The notes beneath the pieces are model-generated. The model was given only the letters and a program-made list of their open reading frames with translations, did no database searches and was not told where the DNA came from. Source: an uncultured Bacilli bacterium (GTDB taxonomy: Bacteria > Bacillota_I > Bacilli_A > RF39 > UBA660). Taken from it: a DNA stretch of 64,000 nucleotides. The stretch lies in contig CAKOLT010000003.1 of the NCBI GenBank assembly GCA_934096315.1, positions 9,085 through 73,084 on the forward strand, in the 5' to 3' direction. Of the stretch, positions 62,181 through 64,000 are shown piece after piece; position 1 is the stretch's first letter, and each line of letters opens with the position of its first letter. The position numbers and the translations under genes are program-made.

Positions 62181-63479
62181 CTATACAATATCCTTATATA
62201 TACTAAACATAGGTAGGACAACGGCAAGGAGAATTATTCCTACAATAACTGCTAAAAGGATAATCATAATTGGTTCTATTAGACTTTTTAGTCTTGTAAT
62301 AATATTTGTTTGTTCTTCTCCATAATACTGTGATACTTGTTCTAGCATTGGTCCTAACTTACCTGTTTTTTCTCCAGTTAGAAGCATTTCATAAGCAGGA
62401 ACGGGGAACGCCCATTGTCCTTTGAATGCTGGGGCTAGACCTGATCCATTACTTAAATTTACTACAGCTTTTTGTATCATTCCTTTATATATCTCATTAT
62501 TACTAACTTTACCTAGTATCTCCATACTATCTGTTATAAATACATCATACTTTAGTAAAGAAGCAAAAGTACTAGTAAATACTACTAATTCATTATATAT
62601 TATTATATCTTTAACAACAGGTATATGCATTAGTATATATTGTACTCCTAATCTAAATGATGGTATATTTTTATATAGAATACTTAAGAATAGAATACAT
62701 GCTAATATACCAGATAGTATAACAAACTTATATTCTACTACGAAATCACTAAAGGCTACTACTGCTTTAGTAATAGCAGGGAGTTCGCTATTTAATTGTC
62801 CATACATTGAAGTGAATTCTGGTACTATATACATAATTACAAATGCTAATATACATATTGCAAATATTAATATAACTGTAGGGTATGTTAAAGCACTCAT
62901 TATTTGCTTTCTATTAGAGTCTTTTCTTTTATAATATACTGTCATTTCATCAAGGACTTCTGTTAGGTTACCAGTAAGTTCACTTGTTTGTGTCATGTTA
63001 ATAAGCATTCTAGGAAATACTTTTCCGCTATTAGCTAAACACTTACTAAAGGTTACACCCTTGTTTAATTCATATACTATTTTAGAGAATATTCTTTTAT
63101 TTTTTTTCTTTCTAGTTTGTCTACTTAAGATACCCATGGACTCTGTAAGAGGTATACCAGACTTTATATATGTTGAAAGTTGTGTTAAAAAGAATACTAA
63201 TTCACTAGTTTTCATTTGTCTTCCAGTGTTTGTGAGTTTTAGGCTAGAAGCTAGTTTATCTTCTTTAATCTTTATTATTTGATATCCTTCACTTAATAAG
63301 TAATTAGTAGCATCATCTAGGCTGGAAGCATCACAATAATCATTTACTATCTTACCTTCAGAGTTTTTTACTTTATAAACAAATCTTTTAACAGTTTCAT
63401 TAGTATTAGTAACTGCTACTACTTCTTCAGCATTATGAGTCTTATTAAGACCGTTATTTACCATATTATTTCCATTCAT
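62181..63479 (-). CDS. Type IV pilus / type II secretion inner-membrane platform (PilC/ComGB/GspF)
   Basis: A 432-residue protein. An N-terminal cytoplasmic region (about 1-100) includes RFVYKVKNSEGKIVNDYCDA, the usual small N-domain. Two repeated T2SSF domains follow (ELVFFLTQLSTYIKSGIPLT, first; ELVVFTSTFASLLKYDVFIT, second), with helices near 205-230, 255-275 and 405-428. It is the platform on which pilins are assembled by the motor ATPase. Longer than Bacillus ComGB and closer to PilC. The motor ATPase gene is not in the window. Coupled to the prepilin peptidase. Confidence 0.93.
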   Translation of the reverse strand: MNGNNMVNNGLNKTHNAEEVVAVTNTNETVKRFVYKVKNSEGKIVNDYCDASSLDDATNYLLSEGYQIIKIKEDKLASSLKLTNTGRQMKTSELVFFLTQLSTYIKSGIPLTESMGILSRQTRKKKNKRIFSKIVYELNKGVTFSKCLANSGKVFPRMLINMTQTSELTGNLTEVLDEMTVYYKRKDSNRKQIMSALTYPTVILIFAICILAFVIMYIVPEFTSMYGQLNSELPAITKAVVAFSDFVVEYKFVILSGILACILFLSILYKNIPSFRLGVQYILMHIPVVKDIIIYNELVVFTSTFASLLKYDVFITDSMEILGKVSNNEIYKGMIQKAVVNLSNGSGLAPAFKGQWAFPVPAYEMLLTGEKTGKLGPMLEQVSQYYGEEQTNIITRLKSLIEPIMIILLAVIVGIILLAVVLPMFSIYKDIV

Positions 63480-63508
63480 AACTTTATACCCTTTCTACTT
63501 GTAATAAT

Positions 63509-63537
63509 ATTGTACCATATTTTATTACATTTGATAA
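63509..63537 (-). promoter_or_regulatory. Possible promoter of the pilus platform gene
   Basis: TTATCA (63532-63537) and TACAAT (63509-63514), 17 nt apart on the minus strand, 30 nt before the ATG at 63479. Confidence 0.4.
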
Positions 63538-63565
63538 GAGTTTTTATTAAATTTATATAAATTAA

Positions 63566-64000
63566 TTATGTTCCACTTCTTTTACTTATGGTGTAGGGGT
63601 CATCCATAGTGCCTGAGCCTCCGGTTATTATTACGTCTGGTTTAAGGTAGAAGACTGGGCGCACAGACCGACCATACCACGCGCCGTTGCCGAGGACGTT
63701 GCCCGTCGTGTGGACATGGAACGCATTGCCAGTGTTGGACGAATTCGGCGACAATAGCCACTGATCATTTGATATTCTTAACCAATTTGTTCCATTACAA
63801 TTCCTATATGAATTAAAATTAGTTCCAGTAGCACACGTCTCTCCTGCGGCATATCCATAATCTGATGGATACATTACTGTTACTTTTCCATCCCAGTAAT
63901 ATGGCCTAACATTATTATATCTCCCATTATTATAACCTGTCGTTGTTCTTTCATATGTATACATTGTCTCCGGAGTTATTTGATTAGAATTATGTCCTGC
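63566..64000 (-). CDS. C-terminus of a pilin-like or surface protein with lectin-like variable domain, partial
   Basis: The minus frame is open from the right edge to a stop at 63566 (about 144 codons; the ATG at 63962-ish is internal, since AGHNSNQITPET precedes it). The visible part has NVRPYYWDGKVTVMYPSDYG, WLRISNDQWLLSPNSSNTGN, WYGRSVRPVFYLKPDV and a final GGSGTMDDPYTISKRSGT. It resembles the DUF6273/C-type-lectin-like ends of surface or pilin proteins in gut Firmicutes ('WLlsP...GvRPv.yLk'). Two Cys (ETCATGT, RNCNGT) may pair. The N-terminus, which would show a pilin leader, is off the window. It lies just upstream of pilus genes. Its stretch at 63651-63760 has a base composition unlike the rest of the window. 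Confidence 0.8.
   Translation of the reverse strand, partial: AGHNSNQITPETMYTYERTTTGYNNGRYNNVRPYYWDGKVTVMYPSDYGYAAGETCATGTNFNSYRNCNGTNWLRISNDQWLLSPNSSNTGNAFHVHTTGNVLGNGAWYGRSVRPVFYLKPDVIITGGSGTMDDPYTISKRSGT
63651..63760 (-). other. GC-rich, adenine-poor segment: candidate DGR variable region
   Basis: By hand count 66 of 110 bases are G/C (60%), against 30-40% in the flanking 60-nt blocks of the same gene. On the coding strand A is 18 of 110 (16%), against about 35% in a flanking block. Rare codons for this genome (TCG, CCG, GCG, CTC, ACG, CGC, CGG) cluster here. It encodes the end of the lectin-like domain up to VRPVF. This is what adenine-specific mutagenesis by a diversity-generating retroelement would leave. 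Confidence 0.55.

Noticed and set aside
1..64000. CRISPR array, prophage or restriction system
   Set aside because: No regularly spaced repeats, cas genes, phage structural genes or methylase/restriction pairs were seen; mobile DNA is limited to the decayed fragments listed.

Overview
The window is AT-rich (under one third GC by eye) and nearly every gene lies on the minus strand. It uses the standard bacterial code: Trp is TGG and TGA is a stop. Gene content points to a low-GC, spore-forming, anaerobic Firmicute of the Bacilli type, plausibly one of the uncultured gut Bacilli lineages. The spore-forming call rests on yqfC/yqfD, gerQ, an alpha/beta SASP and an sspI homologue. A class III ribonucleotide reductase and an arginine deiminase (ADI) pathway fit anaerobic fermentation. 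A one-gene SecDF, a ComN homologue and a single-chain GlyS fit the Bacilli. The exact taxon is inference.

Layout, left to right. 1-4.9 kb: partial yqfD, yqfC, a membrane protein, a short-armed SMC and, divergently, gerQ. 5-9 kb: the yfmF/yfmH M16 peptidase pair and deoD. 9-16.6 kb: a supra-operon of a HAD phosphatase, a polar amino-acid ABC importer, arcA, arcB and a single ORF fusing carbamate kinase to a YfcC-type antiporter. Together these would import arginine, degrade it to ornithine, NH3, CO2 and ATP, and exchange the products. 16.7-22 kb: a hybrid histidine-kinase-like protein without its phosphoacceptor His, and two tandem ANL adenylating enzymes, one degenerate. 22-32.6 kb: yebC, gatCAB, a class B PBP, smpB, a CapA-like protein, rnr and secG. 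32.6-33.8 kb: a gene-poor stretch with a nuclease pseudogene, an inverted repeat and a SASP gene. 33.8-41.6 kb: thiI, uvrC, a 22-residue-repeat protein, and an nrdD-nrdG operon in which the glycyl-radical end of NrdD is a separate 60-aa ORF and the nrdG 3' end is duplicated. 41.9-44.6 kb: lemA, sspI (plus strand), holA and a hypothetical. 44.7-55.6 kb: one long co-directional block (trmH-type methylase, rimM, trmD, glyS, comN, secDF, cysteine desulfurase, thioredoxin-like genes). 55.9-64 kb: comEC/comEA, a truncated Rpn-type nuclease abutting an ISAs1-type transposase remnant, three hypotheticals, and type IV pilus/competence genes (prepilin peptidase, PilC/ComGB). At the right edge is the C-terminus of a gene whose lectin-like end has a sharply GC-rich, adenine-poor segment.

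The strongest candidates for something unusual are: (1) the right-edge hypervariable-looking segment, which has the signature of a diversity-generating retroelement target and sits beside pilus genes; (2) the arcC-arcD fusion made by reading through an intact ribosome binding site; (3) the split NrdD with a dedicated ribosome binding site for the glycyl-radical peptide; (4) the histidine kinase with Gln in place of His. No tRNA, rRNA, tmRNA or CRISPR array was found.
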